Shown in pieces: positions 8,224-18,906 of a stretch of DNA of 23,406 bases (position 1 is its first letter; each line of letters begins with the position of its first letter). Both the position numbers and the translations under genes were made by a program. Below the pieces are notes generated by a model. It saw only the letters and a program-made list of their open reading frames with translations, was not told where the DNA came from and ran no database searches. The DNA lies in assembly GCA_001579985.1 (NCBI GenBank), contig LRSR01011295.1:1-23406 (forward strand). The letters run 5' to 3'. Source of the DNA: Hypsibius dujardini (taxonomy: Eukaryota > Tardigrada > Eutardigrada > Parachela > Hypsibiidae).

Positions 8224-11029
8224 TTAGTGGAAGGACATGGCGAGGCGTTGAGAAGGAACGAAGCCGAAGCGACGATTGTCCGGTTCGTCCGAGCTGATGC
8301 CGCTGTCTCCGTTCCTGTCCTCCCTGCCGACGGGAACTGCCCTGGGAGTGCTGTTCGTCAAATTGGCGGATGTGCTGGGCATAACCATGGGAGTGTCAGT
8401 GTCGGGGGAAGACGGCTCACTGTCGGCCAGCAGACCCGAAGCGTGGTTCTTAAAGCGGAGCACAATCTTCTTCTTAGTCATGAACACCTGCAATACGAGA
8501 GGACATGACAAGATGTTACACTACCGCGGACCCTGTTCGGGTGTAGTTTGTTCTTCGGGTTCTCTCACCTCAACCGCATCGTCGAACTGCTGAAACAACT
8601 CCTGCTCCGTGCGACTTGCGTAGTTTTCCTTCTTGAAGGGGAAGCCGACGAGCTTCTCAAACTCCAGCTTAAACGAAGGCAAAGGCATGTCGGCTTTGAT
8701 GCTGCTCGCAGCCACAGTCGCCAGCACCTGGGACAAATGCTCCAACCGTTTGTCATTCCGCAGGACAACAAACCGCTCCTTCCCAACCACTTCCACCTAG
8801 CAAGAGATGTGAAGACACTTAATGCTCAAACTAACATGATAAGCTCACTCGGGTGAGCTCCTTGTCCGTGAATCATCTCTTTTCTTGATGTTCGCCCTGA
8901 TTCCGTGCGTCTGCCTGACTGCCTGCCTGCCTGCCCGTCTGTCGGCCTGCATGTCTGTCTGTCTGCATGTCTGCCTGCCTATCTGTCTAATTATCTGTCC
9001 ATGTGTCTATCCGTCCGCCTGTCTGCCTGTCTGTCTGCCTGTCTGGCAGTGCCTTTCTCTTTGTGTATACAGTATCTGTCTATCTAGGTGCATGTCTGTT
9101 TGACTGAAAATCTATCCTCCTTTCTGCCTCAATATCCTGCCTGCTTTCTGATCTCAAATGACATGACGGGTCATACCTTAATCACATCCTCAATGAGCGC
9201 GCAGACATCCATCAGCTTATCGCAGCCGTAATCGCGATTCCGTAGCTCCCGGCCAAAGAGTTTACGATACGATGCCGGGTAGGGAATGAAGCCGATGCGG
9301 TAGTCGGGAGAGGCAACCAGGACCTCGAAGGTCTCCTGGGCCAAGCGTTGGACGGAATTCGGTGGAGCGTAGTTCACTTGCGAGGAGCGCGCGGCATCGG
9401 CAGCTATACGAGCAAACACAAATTCAGTGAACCAAGTGTTACTTCACAGTATTTTTAAAAGTTAATCAAACCAATTAGAATTTCGTCAAAATTTTAATTT
9501 TAATTTTAATTTAAATTTAAGTCTAAATCGATCGAACTAGTTGTACCTTGAGGAGCACGAGCTCGTCCCATCTTGGGCGACTGCGGCCCCGTCACGTGGA
9601 TATCCCGGAAGTCCGAGACACCGTAGTTCCCGATCCAGAAGCACTTATTCTCAAAGGCAAGGTCATACAATCCCGCAATGTTCTCCTCCATGACATCCTT
9701 CGATTCGTACCCACTGAGCAAGCAGATCTCCTTTAATTCATCGGAGAATCGTTTCAACTGGGCCGCATGCGTCAGCGTGACCACCTGTTCAGCTTCCACC
9801 CCAATCACCTGAAGGGAATATGAAAGGCACGATAAAGAGTAAAGACTATAAAAACTGACCGGAAATAACTTTATCAATGCGGTAAAACATGTCAAAACAA
9901 TTACGGGGCATTTCGTTTTGACTTTGACAGACAAATAACTAAACCAAAGTGAAACAGATGATCCAGACAGACAGAGAGACAGACAGAGAGACAGAGAGAC
10001 AGAGAGACAGACAGACAGACAGACAGAGAGACAGACAGACAGACAGACAGACGGGCAGGCAGACAGACAGACAGACAGACGGGCAGACAGACAGATAGAC
10101 AGACAGACAAGATCAAGGAATAGAAAATGAAACAGACATACAGAAGACCCAGAGACGAAAAAGAGACACGCATGATTACAGGTTGACAAACACGCAGGCA
10201 TAGAGTAATAAAAGCGAACAGGCATGACGTCCGATTGAAGGACCAACAGGCAGACAGATAAGCAATCAGACTGAGAAACAGACAAGTAAATCGGTTGATA
10301 AGAACGGAAGCGACCAGTAACCTGCAAGGACCCTTCAGCAGCTTACCTCGACGTCCTTTGATACAGTTCGAAGAACACGAACCAAACGAGACCGATCCCA
10401 GCCGCGAACATCGCACGTTGCTCCACAATGGCGGTGGAACGTGGCGGGGAAATCGGTGATGGTCACTGCGGAACGCGGTCGAAGGGCTAGAAAGTCCTTT
10501 ACCACCTTCTCCAGTGCCACTTTATCGAGCTGTCCGTCCTCGGGAAACGTATCTGCGCACCAACAAAAACATCACATGTAAAAGAATTCCAGTAGTCAAG
10601 TCAGACAAATTCAATCATGAACCGTTTCGCAATCATCAAACGTCAGGCAAATAAGTACTCACCCTTGACGTTCTTCGTGACTGTGGTGGCCAGTGTGAGC
10701 ATTCGCGGTTCATCCGGCTCTACTCGGATTGTCACACCAGGAATGCTGAGCAGCAGATGCTCCAAAAAGCTTCCGTTATCGGCGTCCTCCTTCAGTTTCT
10801 CAAAATTCTGGTCGTAGCAAACAACGAACCTGGTAGGGGAAGAAAAGGTCAACTGGCTGTTAAAGCCCGCCCTGCCCATGCTTTGGTTGCCTGTCTAATC
10901 TTCTTTTCTCACCAGTAGGACTACCAGTCGGACTAGCTACCTTCTGCCTGACTGTCTGCATGTCTATTCTTGTCTTACATATCCTATGCGTCAGTCTCTG
11001 TCAGTCTCTCTGTCTATCTGTCTGCCGGC

Positions 11030-11073
<44 letters not shown>

Positions 11074-14000
11074 CCTGTCACAATTTTTCTGTCTGTCTCG
11101 TCTTCTTTCGTCTATCGGATCGACTGTCTGTTTTCCTCATCTATTTGTTGTCTCGCCAATCTGACTAACTGTTTGCCTGTCTATCTAGTCTTCGTATGTC
11201 TTAATTTCAAAGTTCAAGTCAACCTCCAATAAACTTACGAATTCAATGGCATGCTCCCACCATGCTTCTGTAGCAGGTCCACCACGTGTCCACCGAAACG
11301 AGAAAGCAATACGCGAAAGAGTCCCAGCGGCCGGTAAGCCTTCCGCTGCAACACGTTGTCGTCCACTCCGCCGGGACAGTGCCGCTGGCAATAGGCTAAC
11401 GGCAAGCTCTCCAGACATCCCTAACAGGAACAGAAAAATCAATAGCAAATGATGCAATGCTTCGCTCAACTTGATTGTCTTTGTTCCCTGCGAGGCGTCC
11501 ACGATGCGTCTCAATCTTTTTCCCCTTCTCTATCCCTGATCTCTCACCTTTCGCACCAGCTCAGCCTCCATTTTCACGGCCAGCGGGGTCGGCTTGACCA
11601 TCAGGACGGCCTTCCGCTCGGTGACTTCCACCACTTCCCGCATTTGCTTCAGCATTTTCAAATCCAACACCTGATCGTGCCTTTAAATTAAACCCCGAAA
11701 TGTTCAGACCGTAAAACAATCTGCGCAAATCACGAAACACACAACGCACAGCCTAAGTTACCCGGCTAACCATTAGCCCTGCCCATGCTTCATACTTTTA
11801 GTAGTACTGCCGCGATTAAACCGGTCAGTTTAGCCACGCCTCCGTCACACGCGCCTGTGTCTTGAGCGAGCTCACACACTCACACGCGCCTATGTGTTGA
11901 GTGAGCTCACACACTCACACACTCACACGCTCACACACAGGTCGAATGCGCTGCCTGGGTGTAAACTGACCGGTTTAATCGCGGCAGTACAGTAGTACTG
12001 TAGCTGTAGACATTCGCTAATAGAGTCTGTTCGGAGCCAGCCCATTAATATAAAGTCCTATCCTCAACTTTAAGTTAAAATTAACGTATGGCGCATGATT
12101 TGCGTGTCCGGCGACCAAATATGAATTCAAATTTATGAATTCAAATTCGAATTATAAATTTAAAGATAAAATTCATCACAGATCTGGCGTGGATAGTGCG
12201 CAAACTGAAAGTACAAGCAACAATAATAAAGGGAAAATCCAGCCATTGATTGATTGATTGCGTATACAGCTAATTCAAGTGAGAAACCAACGCTCGATTG
12301 ATTGATTGATTGATGTACGATAGATTAAACTCCAAATTAGCTTCTGAATGTCTCGAAATCAATATTCTTCCCCTGCCTCGAATAATATTTCGAAATAGGT
12401 ATGGGCTGGGTGAATGGTTGGAAAAGTAACTCAGTCAAGGCACGAAGTACGGGGACACGCTCAGTTAGAGGACGAAATGGCTTACATTCGTCTGAACAAT
12501 GACACGACCTCCACAAAGGACATTTCCTCTTTCTTCGCCGTGGAAAAGAGTCGCAACACAGCGCGCCTACAAACAATCCACTTGTTAAACTTCATCCGCG
12601 AAGACAAGGAAAGAAGCATCAGCAAAGCATTCTAATTCTACCAAACAGAGACAGAGAAAGAGAGAGAGAGAGGAAGCCGATCAGACAGAATATCGGGAAT
12701 AAAAATGAGCAGACAGATTCGGGCGCAGTTTGGTGAGATATTTTGAGCGTTTCAGGAGAAGGCGGAAAAGCGTTTGAGATTTGCGGATGTGCGAAGTCGG
12801 AATCGCCGGAGCGACTTACCGAACCGAAACAGACGGCTGCTTCTCGGGGTCCGTTTGCGTGACCTCCAGGGTTCGGCCGGCAAACGTCGCGCCGTTAAAG
12901 TGCTTCACAAGGATAAGGGCCAAGTTCGGCTGGGTGACTTTCACGTGGGCGTAGCGGGAAGTGTTGCTCGCTCCGTCGTACAGCGACATTTCGTCCACCT
13001 GAACAGTAACAGCTTTATAGGTAAATTTATAAATATCAATTTAATTAATTAATTAATTTTTAAAAAAAATAAAAAAATTGCCCACAAATCTCCGTTCCTT
13101 CCCAAGTAAGTGAAGAAAATCGAACGAACCGAAGTGATCTGGTCCAGCAGCATTATCAATTCTCCGTATAGTTCGGTCTGGTCCATGTCCGCAGGCAAGT
13201 TGAGAAAGTACACATCCAGGCACTTCTCTTTGCGAGCCACAGCAGAGGTAGCAGAGGTGGCAGAGGTGGCAGAAGTGGCGGAGGTGGCGGAGGTGGCAGT
13301 GGTGGTGGTGGCTGCCTGATCGCCGTCATCGGAGGAAGAATCGGCCAAGCCGGAGTCGCGGTCGGCCTTGAGCTTGGCGAAGGCGCGTGCTTGTCTTTCC
13401 AGATTCTCCAGTTTCTTAACTTCATCTGGGTAGGGAATCGGCTGGTGAAGTTCGGGTGATTTCTTACTGGTTTGCCCAGATTCTACAGGGGAAAACGATG
13501 TCGTAGTGAGAGTCAATCAATCAAACGCACAATTACTCGGTTTGATGCAACGTTGATCGTTGTTTGAATTTGTCAGTTTCCCTCTGATCTCTAGGTGTAT
13601 GATGATGCACGAACTGAAACTTCTCATACCTCCATTCGTCATTGAGGCCTTGCTCATTCTCTCCGCCAGCTTAGCCATCTCCGCTTTCTCATCCGCCTGC
13701 TTCTTCGCCGTAGCCGCAATTTTCTGCTGCTTCTTCTCCTCCATATTCCGCTTGAAAAAAGAAGCTGTCCCTGACGTATTGTCGCCGTCCGTCACGACTG
13801 GCGGAGCAAAGGGAGCTGCCCTGGCCACTGGCGCCATAGGGGAGACATCCGGCATATGAGCCTTCCCGTTCGGCGGACGAATCGGTCCAGCCATCGGCAC
13901 TTGGCATCGAGGTTCCGACAAAGACGGTCCAGCAGTATTGGAAATGGAATACGGGCGAGGTCCACTTGCGCTTCCCGGCTGGATGGGAGGCGATGCGAAG

Positions 14001-15764
14001 GTTTGGCGTATGACCGCTCGGGGGACCCCGGCGGTCAGCATGCTCAAGGGCCCCGAGGCTGAGTGGTGTAGCGGGGGAGAGATGAAGGGCTGTTGTGCGG
14101 CGACAATGGGGAAATGCGAAGCGGAGTGGGAGGTGGGCAGTGGTTGCGTTCCGTTCAGCCGCTGCTCCTCGGCGAACAGCCTCGAATTGGGGTGGAAGCT
14201 GGACTGCAGCCGGAAATTGAAGACATTTGCGTTGTGCAAGTGAGTCCGGCCCCTGAAACGGAGGATGATTGATAATTGATGCCACTGATAATACTAGTGA
14301 AGTGAAAGAGCAGGAAGAGCACGACAACTACTGTCATGGACAAATTATCTCATACTCCTTACCGTTGGGTCGCGTCGATGCTTTTGAACCCGATGGTAGC
14401 GGATGATCGATCAGGAGCGATATACGCGATGTATCCGCCAGTCGGACCGACCAATTGGCTGAGGTAGTTGCGCAGCTGATTCTCCGGAACGTGCCCACCC
14501 GGAAGCCCCGTCACCATCACCAAATAGTCCAACTACAGAAAGAAAGCAGGCAATAAGAACGAGACGCGTGCCGTGCCACAACGGGAACTGTCACTGAAAA
14601 CTTTACCGAATTCACGGCGTGTCCGGAAGGTACGAGCGCAGCGGCTTTGCTGTACTGATTTAGCGTGGGAACATCTTTGATGAGGTCCCCATAAACCTGC
14701 CAAGGCACCACAAAAAAGATATCAAAAAGATAAATGGGAGAGAAATTGATTGATTGATTGATTGAGATGTTCGTACGTAATGTTCCTTTGCAGTTGACAG
14801 GAGGCCCGGATTGATGTTCTCCGGATGGATGATAACAATGTTCAGCTTGCATTCGTGGCGAGCCACATTCAATTCCGTTGTGAAATTGAAGTCGCCTGCA
14901 GACGAAAAAAACACCGGAGCGCTCGGTAACAACGAGAAAAAGGTGTGTAGACGATCGCAGGGAAACTTACCGGAAATCAGGACCAGCCAGTCACCGGGCG
15001 AATGCGTAACGGCATACTTGTGCATGAGGGTCTTTAACTTGTCGTCCGCGGCGTTCTTCGAGATACACGGCACATGGACCACAGTCACCTGCCACGAGAG
15101 AGAAACAGATTGTGTCATGAAACGAAATTCGTTGAGCAAATCAAGCAATCAATCTGTTGCCTTCCTGACAAACTCTAGACAACTCCACTAATCCTTACAA
15201 TCGACCAGGCTACACTCGGAATTGTCCACAGAAGCTATGATGCTGACTCAAAACTGAATGTTGTTCGTTGTAGGAACACTTTGCTTGATAACTCGGCTCG
15301 CTCATCCGGGATGGAATAGCTTACGTCAATTCATCAATCAATCAATCGATCATCAATTCACCAATCAATCAATCATCAGTTCATCAATCAATCAATCCTC
15401 AATTTATCAATTTATCAATCAATCAATCAACCAATCATTCACCTGTTCCACATTCAGTTCGTCAATCGTCTTTTTCATCTCCTTATTCGTGTCGCATACG
15501 ACGATGAAGTCCCGCTCGCGGCCCAGATGCTCGAACTTGCTCCGCAGACACTGAACGACTTGTGAGGCCGACCTGTTGAGGGGGACGCGGCAGTTTTCAA
15601 TATCCCAGAACCACGCCACCCAGGGAAGAGCTTCTCTGACCGGGCCTACAGATAAACACCCCTCAAAATCAACCGACCCGAACTTTGTGAAGTAACGTTT
15701 CAGGCAAACTTGCAGCTTATCACTTACGCGAGCTAATACTGGATTCAGTTTCTGTGCCGGACAT
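8224..15764 (-). CDS. MARF1: MARF1 orthologue: NYN nuclease, two RRMs, LOTUS repeats
   Basis: Seventeen phase-consistent exons: 15764-15728, 15645-15443, 15088-14971, 14895-14777, 14696-14607, 14532-14363, 14252-13630, 13482-13130, 12998-12820, 11680-11548, 11420-11239, 10829-10663, 10552-10347, 9808-9547, 9403-9177, 8796-8569, 8487-8224; 1186 aa. NYN domain about 20-185 (VAWFWDIENC, KNAADDKL, LISGDFNF) with the acidic residues D27, D95 and D121 expected of a PIN-like nuclease. RRM1 about 190-265 (YLVMVTGLP). A Pro/Ser-rich linker and a Lys/Glu-rich helical stretch. RRM2 about 541-622 (VYFLNLPADM). About five LOTUS/OST-HTH domains: 715-785, 792-872, 875-940, 960-1037, 1037-1113. Ser-rich tail. 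MARF1 represses germline mRNAs: in mammals the NYN cleaves RNA and the LOTUS domains bind it. The start is the only ATG near the first exon, and further 5' exons cannot be excluded. The vertebrate protein is longer (about 1700 aa, eight LOTUS). Confidence 0.93.
8905..9115. repeat. TGTC/TGCC imperfect microsatellite in MARF1 intron
   Basis: Degenerate TGCC, TGTC and TGTCTA repeats in the intron 8797-9176. They are less pure than the other arrays, suggesting an older expansion. Confidence 0.9.
9957..10114. repeat. (AGAC)n microsatellite in MARF1 intron
   Basis: AGAC repeats with AGAG and GGGC variants in the 538-bp intron 9809-10346. In the MARF1 sense direction this reads TCTG. The rest of the intron is degenerate related repeat with no gene. 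Confidence 0.93.
10946..11085. repeat. (TGTC)n microsatellite in MARF1 intron
   Basis: Core of about nine perfect TGTC units (11033-11072) within diffuse TGTC/TGCC sequence, in the intron 10830-11238. Confidence 0.93.
11681..12819 (-). other. Largest MARF1 intron (1139 bp)
   Basis: It separates the RRM2-encoding exon from the first post-RRM exon. It holds a MITE-like inverted-repeat element (11804-11990), an AT-rich tract (12115-12170), two ATTG arrays (12246-12261 and 12296-12314) and a GA-rich stretch near 12650-12675. I saw no convincing exon inside, and joining the flanking exons gives an uninterrupted frame (CG plus G). Confidence 0.75.
11804..11990. mobile_element. MITE-like element with 29-bp perfect terminal inverted repeats
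   Basis: The left end, 11804-11832, begins GTACTGCCGCGATTAAACCG. Its exact reverse complement occupies 11962-11990. The interior has CACACTCACAC-type repeats and no coding capacity. AGTA flanks both sides (11800-11803 and 11991-11994), a possible 4-bp target duplication; alternatively the TA within the ends is a Tc1/mariner-type TA duplication. The size (187 bp) and structure suit a non-autonomous DNA transposon. It lies in the MARF1 intron. Confidence 0.8.
13238..13312 (-). repeat. MARF1: In-frame 9-bp coding repeat in MARF1 exon
   Basis: Tandem GCC-ACC-TCC type 9-bp units encode repeated Ala-Thr-Ser triplets (residues about 512-534), directly before RRM2 in exon 13482-13130. Being a multiple of three, copy-number change would keep the frame. 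It is probably a flexible linker. Confidence 0.85.
15336..15436. repeat. (AATC)n-type array in MARF1 intron
   Basis: Runs of ATCAATCAATC with interspersed TTC/TTT in the 354-bp intron 15089-15442, ending about 6 bp from the donor of the exon before it. The same tetranucleotide (ATTG on the other strand) recurs at 12246, 12296, 14745, 18562, 19677 and 20136. Confidence 0.9.
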
Positions 15765-16740
15765 CGTGGCCGGAAAGCTGAGGAAGAATAAAATTTCGTC
15801 GAGGATGTCGCAGCAGACGTCCTCCTGCACAGAAAGCCCCCCAAATGAAAGCTGCGTTCCGCAGATCGACCGACTCCTGTCAAATCAAGCGATGCAGACG
15901 GAAAAATATTAAAAGAGATCATACAGAGGGTGAATATCAAATCAAGAACAGATGTAAACAGACAGGATTCCTCAAAGATGTCCCATCCACCAATTGGCGC
16001 CCGGAATCGAAGACAGGACTTCGACCGGAAGTCTTACCTATACTTCAACAATCTGGACTCGGACAAACTGAAATGTATCTGAAAGGATAAAAAAAAATAA
16101 TAGCAAGATAAGAAAACTCAGTTTTGAACTGACGAGATCATCGAAGACGTCGTCAACGGAAAGATCTCGAAATCAAAAAGAGAACTCGACGGCCATCATT
16201 ACCTGTCCTTCAACTAAATCGACGATTGCGGACTGAAAAATGTCCAGGCGAAGAAGATAAATGAGAACAAAGTTGTTGAAAACAGGACAACTGGGGGAGC
16301 GCTCTCTGAAGATGTCTTTTCACCAGTCAGTGCTCCGAAACAAAATATCACTGCCCCTCCGTAAGAGTTTGCGCTTCTTTTACGAGACTGCCAACTAATA
16401 CGGTTTAATGAAAAATAGTCCGCGGCCAATGAGATCGAGAAGTTCTGTCGAAATCGTCGCGTTGATTGAGGGAACTCCTTGGAGATCTTCCCCTTGGACA
16501 AATAATATTTGCTGAAAAAATCCTTAAGGTTCGTCGATTAGGCACTTTGAGGTAAAAGCTAATATTGTAGGAAAATGAAAAATGATATCAGCGACAGGTG
16601 GAAAGGAATCGCTCTACTGCAGTAGACTAAAATGGCGATGAGAAAAAAGATGGAATTTGAAGTGCTGCGCAGAAAGATCTGCAACGGCTGCTGATCAGCT
16701 GTTTCCAATTTATTTATCGAAGCTGAGTGTGACTGTGGGC
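15765..16740. other. Upstream region of MARF1
   Basis: It presumably contains the MARF1 promoter and 5' UTR. A pyrimidine tract ending CAG just upstream of the ATG (15775-15792, minus strand) could be an acceptor for a 5' UTR exon. No TATA-like site was found close by. The stretch also contains the possible coding remnant at 15849-16408. Nothing else is recognisable. Confidence 0.4.
15849..16408 (+). pseudogene. Possible decayed coding remnant with repeated motif
   Basis: A 77-codon stop-free frame (15849-16079) reads DADGKILKEIIQRV, then DFDRKSYLYFNNLD and DKLKCI. A second block (16131 on) reads DEIIEDVVNGKIS, then ELDGHHYLSFN, a TAA, then IDDCGLKNVQ. The two share EII, [FL]D-x4-YL-x-FN, [LI]D and LK in the same order, so they look like diverged copies of one unit, the second broken by stops. 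No start codon or complete gene model can be made. I do not recognise the family. It could also be chance similarity in AT-rich sequence upstream of MARF1. Confidence 0.25.
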
Positions 16741-16755
16741 ATGTTACAAAATATG

Positions 16756-16911
16756 CACTGCACTGCCGCCCTGGCGCACTGCACCGGCAAAACGCACTAC
16801 ACTGCCGCACTGGTAGACCGCACTGGCGCACCGCACCGGCGCACTGCACCGGCAAACCGCACCGGCGCACTGCATCGGCAAACCGCACTGCACTGCCGCA
16901 CTGCACTGGAT
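16756..16911 (-). repeat. 13-bp minisatellite, left arm of foldback element
   Basis: About 12 diverged 13-bp units (CTGGCGCACTGCA, CCGGCAAACCGCA and so on), in the opposite orientation to the array at 17398-17716. More variable than the right arm. Confidence 0.85.
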
Positions 16912-17397
16912 CACAATCGCCCTTTCCAGCCCATTTCCCGCCCATTGTTTCGCGTACAGAAGCAAAAAACTTTAGATTTAACAGCAGAACTCGATGGTGA
17001 ATATTCAATAAGATATAATATTACTACCGTATAAGTGGATTGTGCATCCTGCCCTAAAGCAAAAAATGATTATGAATCATCGAAGAGCACATGGTAGAAT
17101 GTGCGCGGTTGATCTGTGAGGAGAAAGAAGAGAGAAAACCTAACCGGAGAGAACCAGCATATTTCCCTCCGAAACCGAACTATGGAGTTTTCTCGCTTGT
17201 ACTAAACTATTTTGAGTTGTGCCTAACCGTTATCCAAAATCTTGAGTGGGAATGGATGGGTACTCTTCATTCCATTATTTCTTCCGAGTTGTTCCAAGTC
17301 CAGCGTTGTTCCTATGTTATCCTTCATCTAACTCAATTTTATATCTTTTATAAAAAAATTGACGGGAATTTGACCGGAAAGGCCGATTGTGATCCAG

Positions 17398-17716
17398 TGC
17401 CATGCGCCAGTGCAGTGCGCCAGTGCAGTGCGCCAGTGCAGTGCGTCAGTGCAGTGCGCCAGTGCAGTGCGTCAGTGCAGTGCGCCAATGCAGTGCGCCA
17501 GTGCAGTGCGTCAGTGCAGTGCGCCAGTGCAGTGCGCCAGTGCAGTGCGCCAATGCAGTGCGCCAGTGCAGTGCGCCAGTGCAGTGCGTTAGTGCAGTGC
17601 GTCAGTGCAGTGCGCCAGTGCAGTGCGCCAGTGCAGTGCGTCAGTGCAGTGCGCCAGTGCCCTGCGCCAGTGCAGTGTGCCAGTGCAGTGCGCCAGTGCA
17701 GTGCGTTGGTGCAGTG
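17398..17716 (+). repeat. 13-bp minisatellite, right arm of foldback element
   Basis: About 24 copies of a 13-bp unit (GCGCCAGTGCAGT with GCGTC, GCGCCAA and GCGTTAG variants). As 13 is not a multiple of 3, all three frames cycle through the same 13-residue pattern and stay open, creating spurious Ala/Val/Gln/Cys-rich ORFs. Confidence 0.95.
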
Positions 17717-17735
17717 AATGTCTTTAAAACGTGCC

Positions 17736-18454
17736 GAGACCGAGTGGCTATTGGCTGTGCACTATGACGTTGAAGGGCAAGCACTGGTTGTCACAACTTG
17801 ACCTGTCAACGAAGAGTTCGCTGATAACTGGGAAACAATAATATAATAGTAATAATCACACAAATCGGGCACGTGATATGGCAAAGCCTGGAATGTTTAC
17901 AAACGATGGAAGGCTGGAAGCAGTGCATGTACACATGGCTATTTTAAAAAGCTTTTCGAATTAAGCCAATTAGCTCGGTTAGTTGCCGAAGTCATACACT
18001 GGACGAGCTAAAAGGCTTGAGTCGGACAGCATTATAACATGGCCACGTGTGTACGACTGACTGTCTGAACTGCAGTGATTGCGAGAATTGTGATTGATTG
18101 TTTGATTGTATGATTGTGCCTTGTTGATATGCTTTCTATGTTTCCATGGAGCTGCCAGCACGGAAAGTTGTATTTTAATTGGCGGCGAGGAAAGATGGTG
18201 TGCCCACTTTTCTAACGTAACTAGAATACAATGTACACTGTGGCATAATGCTTAAAAAGTTGCATCTTAGTGACTAGTATTATTACCCCTGCGCTTTTTT
18301 CACAATTACAGTACTACACACGTAGCATAAACCTTCCGCTGGCTGAGTCAAGCTATTGAACTCTTCAAGTCATAAATCTATACCCAGACCGAGTTAAATC
18401 GCTTAACTCGGTTAGTAGAGGTTCCTGCCACCTGTGTAATAAAGCGAGCATTAT
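17736..18454. other. Intergenic, nothing recognised
   Basis: AT-rich sequence with no long frame, no RNA gene and no clear element. Two short similar segments (17963-17986 and 18393-18418, each with CTCGGTTAGT) faintly resemble a tRNA A-box, but no tRNA fold follows. Confidence 0.5.
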
Positions 18455-18754
18455 TACAACTGGCGGCAGAACTTGCTTCGGTTCGCCAATCTCTTGATTG
18501 ATTTGTGCAGTGCGCGCAAAGTGAATGAGTCTTGATTGATAAGTTGGCCGATCAAGTGCAGTGTTTCGGTTTGATCAATCAATCAATCTTTCGCTTACCA
18601 CTATGAATATGCGCCAATCAATTAATTCAAAGTTCATTCCTTAACCTTGTAGTATTACATGTTCCTTGTGGCACCAAATCAATCAAGCCTTGCGCGCACT
18701 GCATAGACAAATCAAGAGATTAGTGAACCGCAGAAAGTTATGCCGCCAGCTGTA
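18455..18754. mobile_element. MITE-like element, 67-bp terminal inverted repeats
   Basis: The left arm 18455-18521 starts TACAACTGGCGGCAGAACTT. The right arm 18688-18754, read on the minus strand, starts TACAGCTGGCGGCATAACTT. The arms match at about 56 of 67 positions. The terminal TA on each side fits a Tc1/mariner-type TA target. The 166-bp interior has ATTG/AATC repeats and no ORF. Confidence 0.75.
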
Positions 18755-18783
18755 GTAAGAAAACTGAACTCATCTAGGCGCTG

Positions 18784-18906
18784 TACAGCTGTGGCGGAAT
18801 TACTTCTTCAGCCCACACCAAAACCCATGCGCCCACACATGTTAAGTCTATGAGCAGGCGCCCTGAAATAGGCGTGGGCTAAAGAAGTAACTCCGCCACA
18901 GCTGTA
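18784..18906. mobile_element. MITE-like element, 33-bp terminal inverted repeats
   Basis: Left arm 18784-18816 (TACAGCTGTGGCGGAATTAC...) and right arm 18874-18906 are inverted copies with two mismatches in 33. Total 123 bp, TA at both ends, no ORF. It begins 29 bp after the previous element ends and shares its TACAGCTG terminus. Confidence 0.8.

Larger units (their letters stand above)
16741..17735. mobile_element. Foldback-type element with minisatellite arms
   Basis: The left arm (16741-16950) and right arm (17355-17735) are inverted relative to each other. Both are built of 13-bp units related to GCGCCAGTGCAGT. Non-repetitive sequence next to the arrays is shared too: inner side GATTGTGATCCAGTGC (right arm, 17386 on; complement at 16902-16920) and outer side GTGCAGTG followed by similar A/T-rich sequence ending in GTGCC or ATGCC. 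About 400 bp of unique sequence lies between, without a transposase. This matches the foldback class of DNA elements or an inverted duplication. Confidence 0.6.

Noticed and set aside
8047-8508. Plus-strand Arg/Glu-rich frame
   Set aside because: It overlaps the last MARF1 exon antisense and otherwise reads A-rich 3' UTR complement; no support as a gene.
17091-17767. Plus-strand frames with repeating Ala-Ser-Ala-Val-Arg-Gln-Cys pattern
   Set aside because: The 13-bp minisatellite is open in all three frames and cycles through the same residues; the sequence upstream has no domain or splice support.
17963-18430. Two CTCGGTTAGT segments like a tRNA A-box (the second extends to CTCGGTTAGTAGAGG)
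   Set aside because: No correctly spaced B-box or cloverleaf; probably a small dispersed repeat.
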